Below are positions 7,746-14,702 of a stretch of 14,702 bases of DNA, piece after piece (positions within the stretch are counted from its first letter, which is position 1; each line of letters opens with the position of its first letter). Position numbers and translations under genes: made by a program. Under the pieces are notes generated by a model. The model was given only the letters and a program-made list of their open reading frames with translations. It had not been told where the DNA came from and did no database searches. Source of the DNA: Bacteroidales bacterium UBA5235 (lineage in GTDB: Bacteria; Bacteroidota; Bacteroidia; Bacteroidales; VadinHA17); the NCBI GenBank assembly GCA_002409145.1, contig DHUL01000090.1:186366-201067 (forward strand). Direction: 5' to 3'.

Positions 7746-9371
7746 CTAATCCATGTACGGATACCTGAAATCAGTCGCCGGCAGGAATGTCTCCTTAATG
7801 GTTCTCGGAGAGACCCACCTGATCAGGTTTAGCCTGCCTCCTGCCTTGTCATTGGTACCTGATGCCCTTGCGCCGCCGAAGGGCTGCAATCCGACCATTG
7901 CCCCTGTGGGCTTGTCATTGATGTAAAAGTTGCCGGCCGCATAACGAAGCACCTGGCATGCTTTTACCATCGCAGGGCGGTCAGTCGAGAAGATTGACCC
8001 TGTCAGCCCGTAGGGTGAAGTTTCATTGACAAGCTGAAGAGTCTCTTCGTAATTGTCATCCTCATAGATGTAAAGGGTCACCACCGGACCGAAAATCTCT
8101 TCCTTCATGGTGATAAAATACGGATCCTTTGTCAGAATGATAGTAGGTTCGACGAAGTATCCCCTGCTCTTGTCACCCTTCCCTCCGTGAAATATCTCAC
8201 ATTCAGGGGATTTCACGGCCATATCAATATAGTGCATGATATTGTCAAACGACTTCTCGTCAATCACTGCATTCATAAAATTCCTGAAGTCGGCCGGATC
8301 CCCTATCTTTATTTCCTCTGCCTGCCGTTTAAGATGCTGTGATATCTCCGGCCAGAGCGAACGGGGTATATAAGCCCTGGAGGAGGCGGAACATTTTTGC
8401 CCCTGGTACTCGAATGACCCCCTGATGATGGCTGTAGCAACCTCCTGCGGATTGGCAGAGTTGTGTATCATTATGTAATCCTTGCCGCCAGTTTCGCCCA
8501 CTATCCTGGGATATGATTTGTAATTGTCGAGGTTGTTTGCGGCGGTCTTCCATAGCACGTTGAATGTGCTGTTGGAGCCGGTGAAGTGTATCCCGCCCAG
8601 GTCAGGATGCTTCATCACAACCGAACTTATGACTGATCCCTGTCCCGGCAGGAAGTTGACCACCCCGGCTGGCAGACCGGCCTCCATGAACACCATCATC
8701 AGTATCCAGCTCGAAAGGAGGGAGGTCGTTGCCGGTTTCCAGACTGTGGTGTTCCCCATCAACGCCACAGCCATGTTCAGGTTTGATGCAATTGCAGTGA
8801 AGTTAAAGGGAGAGATGGTATAAACAAATCCTTCCAGCGGTCTGTACTCAACCCTGTTCAGCTGATCTGCTGCAGACCGCGGCTGCTCCTGGTAGATCTG
8901 CCCTGCGAACCAGCTGTTGAACCTAAGGAAATCTATGGTTTCGCAAGCCGCTTCTACCTCGGCCTGATGTACCGTCTTGCTTTGCCCGAGCATGGTGGCA
9001 GCGACAATGGTGTACCTGTACTTCTTTGAAAGCAGCCCGGCAGCCTTAAGCATTATCGAGGTTCTCTCAACCCACGAGAGGGTGAGCCATGCCTCCTTGG
9101 CCTTCATGGCAGCCCCGATGGCATCAGATGCCTCCTTTTCTCCCGCCATGTGGTAGGTTGCAAGCACATGACTGTGGTCATGAGGCATGACAACCTTACC
9201 CATGCGTCCGGTTTTAACCGGCTTGCCGTTGATTATCAGAGGTATCTCAACCGTTTCCGATGAAATCCGCCTCAGTTCCTTTTCAAGTTCATCGCGCTCG
9301 CGGCTTCCGCGTGCATATCCCAACATCGGCTCATTATCAGGCCTGTTGATTGAATAGATCGCATTATTCAT
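7746..9371 (-). CDS. pruA: L-glutamate gamma-semialdehyde (1-pyrroline-5-carboxylate) dehydrogenase
   Basis: Oxidises glutamate semialdehyde to glutamate with NAD+, the second step of proline (and ornithine/arginine) breakdown, in the cytoplasm. The product is an aldehyde dehydrogenase of 541 residues from the chosen start, the usual length for the stand-alone form. Visible motifs are YTISPFNFTAIASNLN, the catalytic Glu293 in GETGGK, the nucleophile Cys327 in GQKCSASSRAY with the standard 34-residue spacing, EEIFGPVV, and YGLTGSIFS near the C-terminus. I chose the ATG at 9371 because MNNAIYSINRPDNEPMLGY matches the N-terminus of Bacteroidota homologues; in-frame ATGs at 9398 and 9419 would add residues unlike the family and would put a DNA dyad inside the coding region. 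No proline dehydrogenase gene is adjacent. Confidence 0.95.
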   Translation of the reverse strand: MNNAIYSINRPDNEPMLGYARGSRERDELEKELRRISSETVEIPLIINGKPVKTGRMGKVVMPHDHSHVLATYHMAGEKEASDAIGAAMKAKEAWLTLSWVERTSIMLKAAGLLSKKYRYTIVAATMLGQSKTVHQAEVEAACETIDFLRFNSWFAGQIYQEQPRSAADQLNRVEYRPLEGFVYTISPFNFTAIASNLNMAVALMGNTTVWKPATTSLLSSWILMMVFMEAGLPAGVVNFLPGQGSVISSVVMKHPDLGGIHFTGSNSTFNVLWKTAANNLDNYKSYPRIVGETGGKDYIMIHNSANPQEVATAIIRGSFEYQGQKCSASSRAYIPRSLWPEISQHLKRQAEEIKIGDPADFRNFMNAVIDEKSFDNIMHYIDMAVKSPECEIFHGGKGDKSRGYFVEPTIILTKDPYFITMKEEIFGPVVTLYIYEDDNYEETLQLVNETSPYGLTGSIFSTDRPAMVKACQVLRYAAGNFYINDKPTGAMVGLQPFGGARASGTNDKAGGRLNLIRWVSPRTIKETFLPATDFRYPYMD

Positions 9372-9532
9372 ATTTGTTCGGTTTATCTTGATATGCATAT
9401 ATTCGCATATCGAAAACAAAGGGCAATTACAATAATTAAACCTCTGTTACCTAGCAACAACTGTCATGTATATATTGTTCCCGGCAAAATAGCCTCAACC
9501 ACCCGGCCTTTCCGGCAGAAGAGATCAGAAAG
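9372..9532 (-). promoter_or_regulatory. Intergenic region upstream of pruA, with dyads
   Basis: The longest non-coding gap in the window, AT-rich towards pruA. It holds an inverted repeat 19 bases before the pruA start (listed separately) and a 15-base quasi-palindrome, TGTTAC-CTA-GCAACA, at 9445-9459 with one mismatch. A short CCGG-CCTTT-CCGG stem lies about 30 bases after the upstream antiporter stop and is not followed by a T-run, so it is a poor terminator. I found no convincing TTTG / TAnnTTTG promoter pair, although a promoter for pruA is expected here. Confidence 0.45.
9390..9411 (-). promoter_or_regulatory. Inverted repeat upstream of pruA, possible operator
   Basis: Perfect 7-base arms GATATGC (9390-9396) and GCATATC (9405-9411) flank an 8-base AT-rich spacer, giving a 22-base dyad that ends 19 bases before the pruA ATG. 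The spacing fits a dimeric regulator binding two successive major grooves. No regulator gene is adjacent, so the binding protein is unknown. The dyad could also be chance in AT-rich DNA. Confidence 0.4.
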
Positions 9533-11521
9533 TTATAAGTGAGGCCGGGGTTCAGAGAGGATGTTGCTGGCCAGGGCGATCATCTCGGGCTGGCCAAGGA
9601 GATAAACGATATCATTCCCATGTATGAATGCAGATGGTTCAGGGTTAGCCGTAATACTTCCCGAGTGGTTGATTGCAACGATAGTGACTCCGGCTGTCTT
9701 GCGCATGGCTGTTTCAGCTATCGTTTTCCCCGCGAAGAGGGATTCCTCACCAACCCTTACTGCTGCAATCTCAATGTCGGGGATATCCTTCAACAGGGAG
9801 TATCCGCGCACCTTACCTCGATCCCTGAAGATGCCGTAATTGTCTTCCCTGACACGGGCAATTGCCCGCTCTATGTCCATCCGCGGAATCAGGTACTTCC
9901 CCAGGATTCTCTCGAAGAAGTCGATGGCCGTTTCAAATTCCTCCGGAATGACCTGGCTGGCTCCCAGCCTGTACAATTCCTCTACATCTGTAACATGCCG
10001 TGTACGGACTATTACATGGGCATGCTTGTTCATTGACCGGATATGTTCCACGATGGAGAGGGCTGTGATAAGGTTGCCCACGGAGACAATCACCAGTTCG
10101 GCTGTGTGAACGAAAGCCTCCCTCAGCACCGGCTCAAATGTGGCATCTCCGAAGACGGTCAGGTTGCCCTTTTCCATCTCATCCCGAGCCTTGTCCGTGT
10201 CAAACACAATTGAGGTAAAGGGGAGTTCCATTGATCTTATCATCTCAGCCAGGTTAATGGCCCTTGAATCTTTACCTATCAGTACCACATGCTTGCTGAT
10301 CTCAGGTATCTCAACCTGTCTGAGGGGAAACAGACCATTGACGATATAGGGAGGGAGGGGCAGTTTCAGTATGAGGTTGGCAAGCGGCTTTGAGGTTTGT
10401 ATCAGGAGTGGTGACAGTGCCATTGAAGTGATGGCTACCGCCAGGAAGAGCTGATAATGAATTGGTGTGATGATGTTGTGTGTTAGTCCGAGCCCTGCCA
10501 GGATGAATGAAAATTCACCCACCTGTGCCAGGGAGAGCCCCACAACCACTGTTCCGAAGAAGGTATGCCCCAGGGCGAAGGCCGTCATGCCCGCGATAAT
10601 AGCCTTGAGGATTATGACCAGCAGCACTGACCCGATTACAAGCCATGGATGGTCTACAACGAAACCAAGGTCAAGAAGCATTCCAATCGATACAAAGAAA
10701 AAGCTGGTGAATACATCCTTGAACGGGATTAAGTTCCCGAAGGCGCTGTGGCTGTATTCAGTGTCTGAGATCATCAGTCCGGCCAGGAATGCTCCGAAGG
10801 CCAGAGACATACCCAGTTCGTGCGTCAGCATTGCTACCGCGAGGCAGATGAGCAGCAGGCTCATCAGGAAGAGCTCGTGACTGCGTGTCATGGCAATCAG
10901 GTGCAGCAGCCTGGGCATCAGCCACTTCGTTCCCAACCATATGAAAATCAAAATCCCTGTTGTCTTCAGCATCAGCAGGAAGAGGTCATGACCCACGTCA
11001 GCTGTTGCTCCGCCAAGCATGGGGGTGAAGAGCAGGAGTGGTATCAGGATTATATCCTGAAAGATCAGTATGCCCACCACCGTTTTGCCGTAGTGGGTTG
11101 TCAGTTCTGATCGTTCCTGCAACAGTTTTAGTACCACCGCGGTGCTGCTGAGGGCGGTCAGGAATCCGACAAAGATTGATTCTGTCCATTCAAAATGGAA
11201 AACCCTTGCCGTGAGCATTGTCACTCCCGCTGTGAGCAGCAGTTGCATGAATCCGCCCAGGAAGACCACCTTCCTGATATTCAGAAGGTGAGTCAGTGAA
11301 AATTCCAGGCCTATGGTGAACATCAGAAGGATGACACCGATTTCCGCCATTACCTCAACATTCTCAGGTGAACTGATAAGCCTAAGCAAATGGGGCCCGG
11401 CTATGACGCCGGTAATCAGGTAACCTATTATAGCGGGGATGCGGATCCTCGTGAAGATGAAATTCACAAAGGTGGAGAGAGCAAAGATGATGACGATATC
11501 CTTTAGGACACCCAGTTCCAT
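9533..11521 (-). CDS. CPA2-family cation:proton antiporter with RCK domains (Kef-type)
   Basis: Inner-membrane monovalent cation/proton antiporter, 662 residues. Residues 1 to about 390 form a hydrophobic domain of some 12 membrane segments, with typical CPA2 sequence (PAIIGYLITGVIAGPH, EIGVILLMFTIGLEF, ALSSTAVVLKLL, GAFLAGLMISDTEYS, PFKDVFTSFFFVSIGMLLD). A TrkA-N/RCK domain follows at about 411-530, with HVVLIG and the conserved FGDATFEPVLREA, then a TrkA-C domain at about 575-655. The RCK glycine motif GxGxxG is degenerate (G416-K-D-S-R-A421), so nucleotide binding may be altered. It resembles KefB/KefC in layout, but I see no basis for assigning glutathione gating. The ATG at 11521 sits 51 bases after the next antiporter gene, with a promoter-like sequence between. 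Ion specificity (K+ or Na+) is not settled. Confidence 0.92.
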   Translation of the reverse strand: MELGVLKDIVIIFALSTFVNFIFTRIRIPAIIGYLITGVIAGPHLLRLISSPENVEVMAEIGVILLMFTIGLEFSLTHLLNIRKVVFLGGFMQLLLTAGVTMLTARVFHFEWTESIFVGFLTALSSTAVVLKLLQERSELTTHYGKTVVGILIFQDIILIPLLLFTPMLGGATADVGHDLFLLMLKTTGILIFIWLGTKWLMPRLLHLIAMTRSHELFLMSLLLICLAVAMLTHELGMSLAFGAFLAGLMISDTEYSHSAFGNLIPFKDVFTSFFFVSIGMLLDLGFVVDHPWLVIGSVLLVIILKAIIAGMTAFALGHTFFGTVVVGLSLAQVGEFSFILAGLGLTHNIITPIHYQLFLAVAITSMALSPLLIQTSKPLANLILKLPLPPYIVNGLFPLRQVEIPEISKHVVLIGKDSRAINLAEMIRSMELPFTSIVFDTDKARDEMEKGNLTVFGDATFEPVLREAFVHTAELVIVSVGNLITALSIVEHIRSMNKHAHVIVRTRHVTDVEELYRLGASQVIPEEFETAIDFFERILGKYLIPRMDIERAIARVREDNYGIFRDRGKVRGYSLLKDIPDIEIAAVRVGEESLFAGKTIAETAMRKTAGVTIVAINHSGSITANPEPSAFIHGNDIVYLLGQPEMIALASNILSEPRPHL

Positions 11522-11524
11522 TGA

Positions 11525-11545
11525 TTATTGCAGTTTGTGCAATAA
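11525..11545 (-). promoter_or_regulatory. Perfect 8-bp dyad over the predicted start site of the Kef-type antiporter gene
   Basis: TTATTGCA and TGCAATAA flank a 5-base spacer, a perfect inverted repeat that ends three bases before the antiporter ATG. One arm overlaps the predicted -7 element by three bases, so transcription would start inside the dyad. It is therefore more likely an operator than an RNA hairpin. No T-run follows on the minus strand, so it is not a terminator of the upstream gene. Confidence 0.5.
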
Positions 11546-11565
11546 AGATATGAAAAGATGCGGTT
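11543..11565 (-). promoter_or_regulatory. Predicted promoter core of the Kef-type antiporter gene
   Basis: On the minus strand this reads AACCGC, three bases, then TTTTCATATCTTTA. TATCTTTA (11550 to 11543) matches the Bacteroidota -7 consensus TAnnTTTG at five of six defined positions. No good TTTG lies about 19 bases upstream. The main support is the near-identical sequence in front of the other antiporter gene (13095-13115). Confidence 0.5.
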
Positions 11566-11572
11566 GAATGGT

Positions 11573-13078
11573 TCAGGCTGGTTTTGAGGGATCAGAGCAG
11601 ACGGGATTGTCTGAAAGGAGGCATTCCGTCACTGCCTCGAGAATATTCTTGCTTCCGGCCAGCACAATAAGCCTGTCACCCGGCTGAATGACTGTCATAC
11701 CGTCAGGAATGAGGTATTTGTTTTCTCTTTTTATCATCGCAATGCGGGCATTCTGCGGGAATCCCAGGTCAATTATCTTCATGCCCGCAACAACACTTTC
11801 CGGGGCTATCGTGAATTCAGCGAATTCAGAATTCATCGGTTCCGAGAGAAGTACATCTGCAGCAGTAACAGTCTTAACCCTTGCCGGGAGTGAAACATGG
11901 AGCCATTTAGCCACCAGCGGTACGGTTGTTCCCTGCAGCAATACCGAAGTAAGGGAAATAAAAAAGACGATATTGAATATCATTTCAGCCTTTTCGAGCC
12001 CTGCCATCAGCGGGTAAGTGGCAAACACAATCGGCACTGCTCCGCGAAGCCCCACCCAGGAGATGAAGAGCTTTGTCCTGGTCCGTACCCTGAAAAATGC
12101 CAGGATGAGAAAAGTACTCACCGGCCGGGCAACAAATATCAGGAAGGCCGAGACCAGCAACCCGATGCCAATGACAGGTACAATGTGGCTCGGGAAAACA
12201 AGCAGTCCCAGCACAACGAACAAAATGATCTGCATCAGCCATGCAAGGCCGTCAAACATCTTCATGATTGTACGTTTGTGCATCAGTTCCTGGTGTCCGA
12301 GATAAAGTGCGGATACATAGACTGCAAGGAATCCGTTTCCTCCGATTGCCGTGGTTACCGAGTAGGTGAGAATCATCAGGGTGATTGACAGTACCGGGTA
12401 GAGTCCCTCATAATCTAGGTGAATCCGATTGATCACATTTTTACTTATGAGGCCGAAGAGGTATCCGAATGCACCACCGAGCAACAACTGGGTGAAAAAC
12501 ATCAGCAGCACAGCCAGGAATGACTGTTCTCCGTTCTGCACCAGCCCGATGAAGACGATTGTAAGGATGTATGCCATCGGATCATTACTTCCGCTTTCGA
12601 ACTCCAGGGTGGGTCTGATATGCCCCTTCAGCGCCAGGCTCTTCGACCTGAGGATGGAGAAAACCGCGGCGGCATCTGTTGATGAGACAATCGCTCCGAG
12701 AAGCAGCCCCTCGTAGATGGTGAAATCAGTAACCCACCAGACAAAGATCCCGAGAGACAGGGCTGTCAGCAAAACACCCATGACGGAGAGGGCGATGCCC
12801 TGCCACATAATGGGTTTTACCGAGTTCCAGTCGGTCTCGAAACCCCCGGAGAAGAGGATGAAGTTAAGCGCCACAATGCCAATAAACTGCGCAAGGCCCG
12901 GGTCATCGAAAGGGATTCTCCCGATACCCTCCGACCCCGCAAGCATCCCCACGGCAAGGAAGAGGATCAGGGTGGGCACTCCTATCCGGAACGAGGTCTT
13001 TCCTGCCAGTACACTGATGAAGATCAGAACAGAGGCAATTAGCAGTATGTTTTCCGGGGTGACAGTCACTGGCTGCAA
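11573..13078 (-). CDS. nhaP2: CPA1-family potassium/proton antiporter, NhaP2 (CvrA) type
   Basis: Inner-membrane K+ or Na+/proton antiporter of 501 residues. Residues 1 to about 395 contain some 12-13 hydrophobic segments with CPA1 hallmarks: FRIGVPTLILFLAVGMLAG near the N-terminus, SSTDAAAVF at 132-140 and FESGSNDPMAY at 160-170, the latter two holding the acidic residues of the transport site. A TrkA-C (RCK-C) domain at about 405-490, ending QPGDRLIVLAG, probably senses a ligand and gates transport. E. coli NhaP2 is somewhat longer (about 578) because of an extra C-terminal domain absent here. No ATG is available: the frame closes at 13085-13087, so translation starts at TTG 13078 or GTG 13069, and homologue alignment allows either. 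The predicted promoter lies 16 bases before the TTG, giving a very short leader. Confidence 0.92.
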   Translation of the reverse strand: MQPVTVTPENILLIASVLIFISVLAGKTSFRIGVPTLILFLAVGMLAGSEGIGRIPFDDPGLAQFIGIVALNFILFSGGFETDWNSVKPIMWQGIALSVMGVLLTALSLGIFVWWVTDFTIYEGLLLGAIVSSTDAAAVFSILRSKSLALKGHIRPTLEFESGSNDPMAYILTIVFIGLVQNGEQSFLAVLLMFFTQLLLGGAFGYLFGLISKNVINRIHLDYEGLYPVLSITLMILTYSVTTAIGGNGFLAVYVSALYLGHQELMHKRTIMKMFDGLAWLMQIILFVVLGLLVFPSHIVPVIGIGLLVSAFLIFVARPVSTFLILAFFRVRTRTKLFISWVGLRGAVPIVFATYPLMAGLEKAEMIFNIVFFISLTSVLLQGTTVPLVAKWLHVSLPARVKTVTAADVLLSEPMNSEFAEFTIAPESVVAGMKIIDLGFPQNARIAMIKRENKYLIPDGMTVIQPGDRLIVLAGSKNILEAVTECLLSDNPVCSDPSKPA

Positions 13079-13090
13079 CGTTATTTAACG
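13079..13090 (-). promoter_or_regulatory. Dyad between the nhaP2 -7 element and start codon
   Basis: CGTTA and TAACG flank a 2-base spacer. Outside them GCTG (13072-13075) and CAGC (13091-13094) extend the symmetry, with a three-base bulge on one side. The site occupies the same position relative to the -7 element as the dyad before the Kef-type gene, although the sequence differs. It may be an operator or leader hairpin. Confidence 0.35.
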
Positions 13091-13094
13091 CAGC

Positions 13095-13125
13095 TAAAGA
13101 TATGAAAAAGCGGTTTTGCCACAAA
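13095..13125 (-). promoter_or_regulatory. Predicted Bacteroidota-type promoter of nhaP2
   Basis: On the minus strand TTTG (13125 to 13122) is followed by 19 bases and then TATCTTTA (13102 to 13095). This fits the phylum's TTTG / TAnnTTTG consensus with standard spacing and one mismatch in the -7 element. The TTTG is the end of the T-run of the terminator just upstream, so the two signals overlap. Confidence 0.6.
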
Positions 13126-13152
13126 AAAAATCCCGGTTGTTCAGGCCGGGAT
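13123..13152 (-). terminator. Intrinsic terminator of the padR-pspC-like operon
   Basis: On the minus strand ATCCCGG, a 9-base loop and CCGGGAT form a 7-bp GC-rich stem followed directly by a run of eight or more Ts. It begins 31 bases after the stop of the PspC-like gene, as expected for its transcript end. Confidence 0.9.
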
Positions 13153-13182
13153 AATGAAGAGTAAAAACACGCAGGTGCAGAT

Positions 13183-14454
13183 TTATTGCCCTGTATAATC
13201 ATCTATAGATTGCGGGTAGCCGTCCTTGATTCTCCACACGGGATTCTCCCCCGAGAAAGCCCGAAAGTTGAGCACATCGGGTGATACTCCCGGCACGAAC
13301 CTGATCTCGGTCCCTTCCGGAAGACGTATGTCAATGTCAATCATGGAGCCGTTCCACCGCGATCCCGCCGGCAGGGTGCAGTACTCGTCAAGGTACAGCG
13401 TGTCTCCTGAGAATTTCCAATTGTAATCGATCTGTCGTGCATTCCTGACGGCCTCAGAATCTGAATTGCTGTTCGCCCTTCTCTCCACAGAGATATAACC
13501 GGTTCCGTTCTCGCTGCCGTGGATGCTCAGATCCGGCGAAATACGCAGTATACCACTACCGCTTTCCCTGAAGAACCTGAAATCTTCCACCGAGGCATAT
13601 TTGTCATAACTCAGATCTGACTGTTTTTTCATCGTATTGATCCAGATCGTTTTCGGGGCAGGATCCAGTGTCAGCCTCTTCTCCACCGACTCGTTATTTG
13701 AATAGACCGAGAGACTGAGACTCAGAATGATTGCAAGTGCGCAGAGCGAAGCTATCCAGACCAGGAAGAGCACGATGTTCATCACCCGGAAGCTCTCCCT
13801 GATTCTGAATATCAGCTTGACACCCACCCATATGAGGGCTGCCAGCGGAAGCAGCGTCACCAGCGCGGTGAGTATGAGTATCGGCCAGACGGCGTTGGTG
13901 TTCAGCACTATTCCCAGCAGGTCATGAATATTTGTCATCTCCGGCTCCAGTACGGAAGAAAAGAATGGGACATTGTTGAAGAAGATGAATATCACGAAGG
14001 TGAAGAAGAGGAGGAATCCGACCAGGGTGAATAATGCCCCCAGGATTATGGCAAATACCCTGAAGATTGCCGACATCAACTTTCCGAACCCCTTGAAGAA
14101 GGCCGAAAGGCCCCTGCCCACCCTCGCCGAAAGGCTGTTGGGGTCATACATCGATTTCCTGATGTAAAGTGTCTTGTTCTTCGCTGCCGGCCCGTCATCA
14201 TAATAGTCCTCTGGTGCACCCATGATGTTGATCATGTCGGTTACCATCTCTTTCGAGACTAGCGTGGGGGGCTCCTTACCACCTCCGAAGATCTCGGCTA
14301 TGCGTGCCTCTATATCTGCGAGTGTTTCATCTCCTCCCTGCTCGGTTTTGAACCTTGCAGAGACATGGTCAAGATAGTGTTTCAGGACCTCCAGGGCATC
14401 CTCATCCACACGGAAGAGCTGCCCGGCAATGTTAATGTCAAGGTTTTTTTTCAT
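13183..14454 (-). CDS. PspC-like membrane protein with C-terminal extracytoplasmic domain
   Basis: A 423-residue protein of the PspC type common in Bacteroidota. Residues 1-90 form the usual soluble N-terminal region (NIAGQLFRVDEDALEVLKHYLD, then DIEARIAEIF and MGAPEDYYDD). The PspC segment at about 95-160 is weak: the typical LYRDPxxxxIGGVCxGLAxYF reads LYIRKSMYDPNS followed by ARVGRGLSAFF, leading into a hydrophobic stretch at about 130-160. Two more membrane segments lie at about 188-216 and 225-250. The remaining 170 residues are polar and probably extracytoplasmic, with a beta-rich look. PspC relatives act in envelope stress; the exact role here is unknown. AGAGG precedes the ATG by five bases. 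It starts eight bases after the padR stop, so the two are co-transcribed and PadR probably regulates it. Confidence 0.82.
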   Translation of the reverse strand: MKKNLDINIAGQLFRVDEDALEVLKHYLDHVSARFKTEQGGDETLADIEARIAEIFGGGKEPPTLVSKEMVTDMINIMGAPEDYYDDGPAAKNKTLYIRKSMYDPNSLSARVGRGLSAFFKGFGKLMSAIFRVFAIILGALFTLVGFLLFFTFVIFIFFNNVPFFSSVLEPEMTNIHDLLGIVLNTNAVWPILILTALVTLLPLAALIWVGVKLIFRIRESFRVMNIVLFLVWIASLCALAIILSLSLSVYSNNESVEKRLTLDPAPKTIWINTMKKQSDLSYDKYASVEDFRFFRESGSGILRISPDLSIHGSENGTGYISVERRANSNSDSEAVRNARQIDYNWKFSGDTLYLDEYCTLPAGSRWNGSMIDIDIRLPEGTEIRFVPGVSPDVLNFRAFSGENPVWRIKDGYPQSIDDYTGQ

Positions 14455-14462
14455 GGCTGCCT

Positions 14463-14702
14463 CTAATTCCTGTCACGTATCTGGTTAACTGATTCCACGA
14501 GCTCATCCCATACCTTGTCGAGTTCCCTGAGATATATTTGTCCCAGCTCGGTGAGCTCATAATATTTCCTGGGGGGGCCCTGCGGCGATTCCTCCCAGCG
14601 GTAGCTTAGTAGTCCCGCATTCTTCTGCCTGGTAAGCAGGGGGTAGAGTGTTCCTTCAACGACTATCACCTGGGCTTTCTTGAGCTCATTGATGATGTCA
14701 AC
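14463..14702 (-). CDS. PadR-family transcriptional regulator, N-terminus cut by the window edge
   Basis: Only the last 79 residues are visible; the frame stays open to the window end, so the GTG at 14669 is not the start. The sequence carries the PadR winged-helix signature VEGTLYPLLTRQKNAGLL followed by a wing (SPQGPPRKYYELTELG) and a short C-terminal helix. Proteins of this size class (about 110 residues) are small dimeric repressors that often control the membrane protein gene next to them, here the PspC-like gene eight bases downstream. The inducer is unknown. Confidence 0.92.
   Translation of the reverse strand, partial: VDIINELKKAQVIVVEGTLYPLLTRQKNAGLLSYRWEESPQGPPRKYYELTELGQIYLRELDKVWDELVESVNQIRDRN

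Noticed and set aside
9372..9419. Upstream ATG starts for pruA (9398 and 9419)
   Set aside because: The added residues are unlike homologues, and this stretch holds a dyad and AT-rich sequence typical of a leader.
9498..9515. CCGG-based stem after the Kef-type gene as a terminator
   Set aside because: The stem is only four base pairs and no T-run follows it on the minus strand.
11525..11545. The perfect dyad as a terminator of nhaP2
   Set aside because: No T-run follows on the minus strand, and it overlaps a promoter-like element directly before a start codon.
11897..12388. 163-codon + strand frame within nhaP2
   Set aside because: It is rich in His, Gln, Lys and Asn with no recognisable motif, and is opposite to conserved transport helices.

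Overview
The window (about 14.7 kb, moderate GC) looks like a chromosomal piece from a member of the Bacteroidota (Bacteroidetes). Four things support this. The L-glutamate gamma-semialdehyde dehydrogenase has the N-terminus and length of the Bacteroidota form. A PadR regulator gene is followed by a PspC-like membrane protein gene, a pairing common in that phylum. Most start codons lack a strong Shine-Dalgarno sequence. One promoter fits the phylum's TTTG / TAnnTTTG consensus. I see no rRNA, tRNA, CRISPR array, insertion sequence or phage gene.

Left half, + strand (1-7707): a tight five-gene run. It holds a GH2 beta-galactosidase cut by the window edge, a short-chain dehydrogenase, two divergent subunits of a glycine decarboxylase-like (P-protein) PLP enzyme, and an exported (alpha/alpha)6-barrel glycosidase of the GH63/GH37 type. 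Neighbours overlap by 4 and 17 bases or lie 27-43 bases apart, so they are probably one operon whose promoter is outside the window. The glycosidases and dehydrogenase suggest glycoside catabolism. The P-protein pair is the unexpected part: it keeps the PLP lysine but differs at many motifs that are near-invariant in glycine decarboxylase, and no gcvT, gcvH or lpd is nearby. This is my best candidate for an undescribed activity.

Right half, - strand (14702-7746): the genes converge on the first operon across only 38 bases. Reading down the minus strand they are a PadR regulator (N-terminus off the window) and a PspC-like membrane protein as one operon ending in a clear intrinsic terminator; then a CPA1/NhaP2-type cation/proton antiporter; then a CPA2/Kef-type antiporter with cytoplasmic RCK domains; then the proline/glutamate-pathway aldehyde dehydrogenase PruA. 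The two antiporters have their own promoters, which share a nearly identical core sequence and each carry a dyad between the -7 element and the start codon. This suggests common control of ion or pH homeostasis genes. A separate dyad lies in front of pruA.

There is no gene-free stretch longer than 300 bases; the longest gap is 161 bases (9372-9532).
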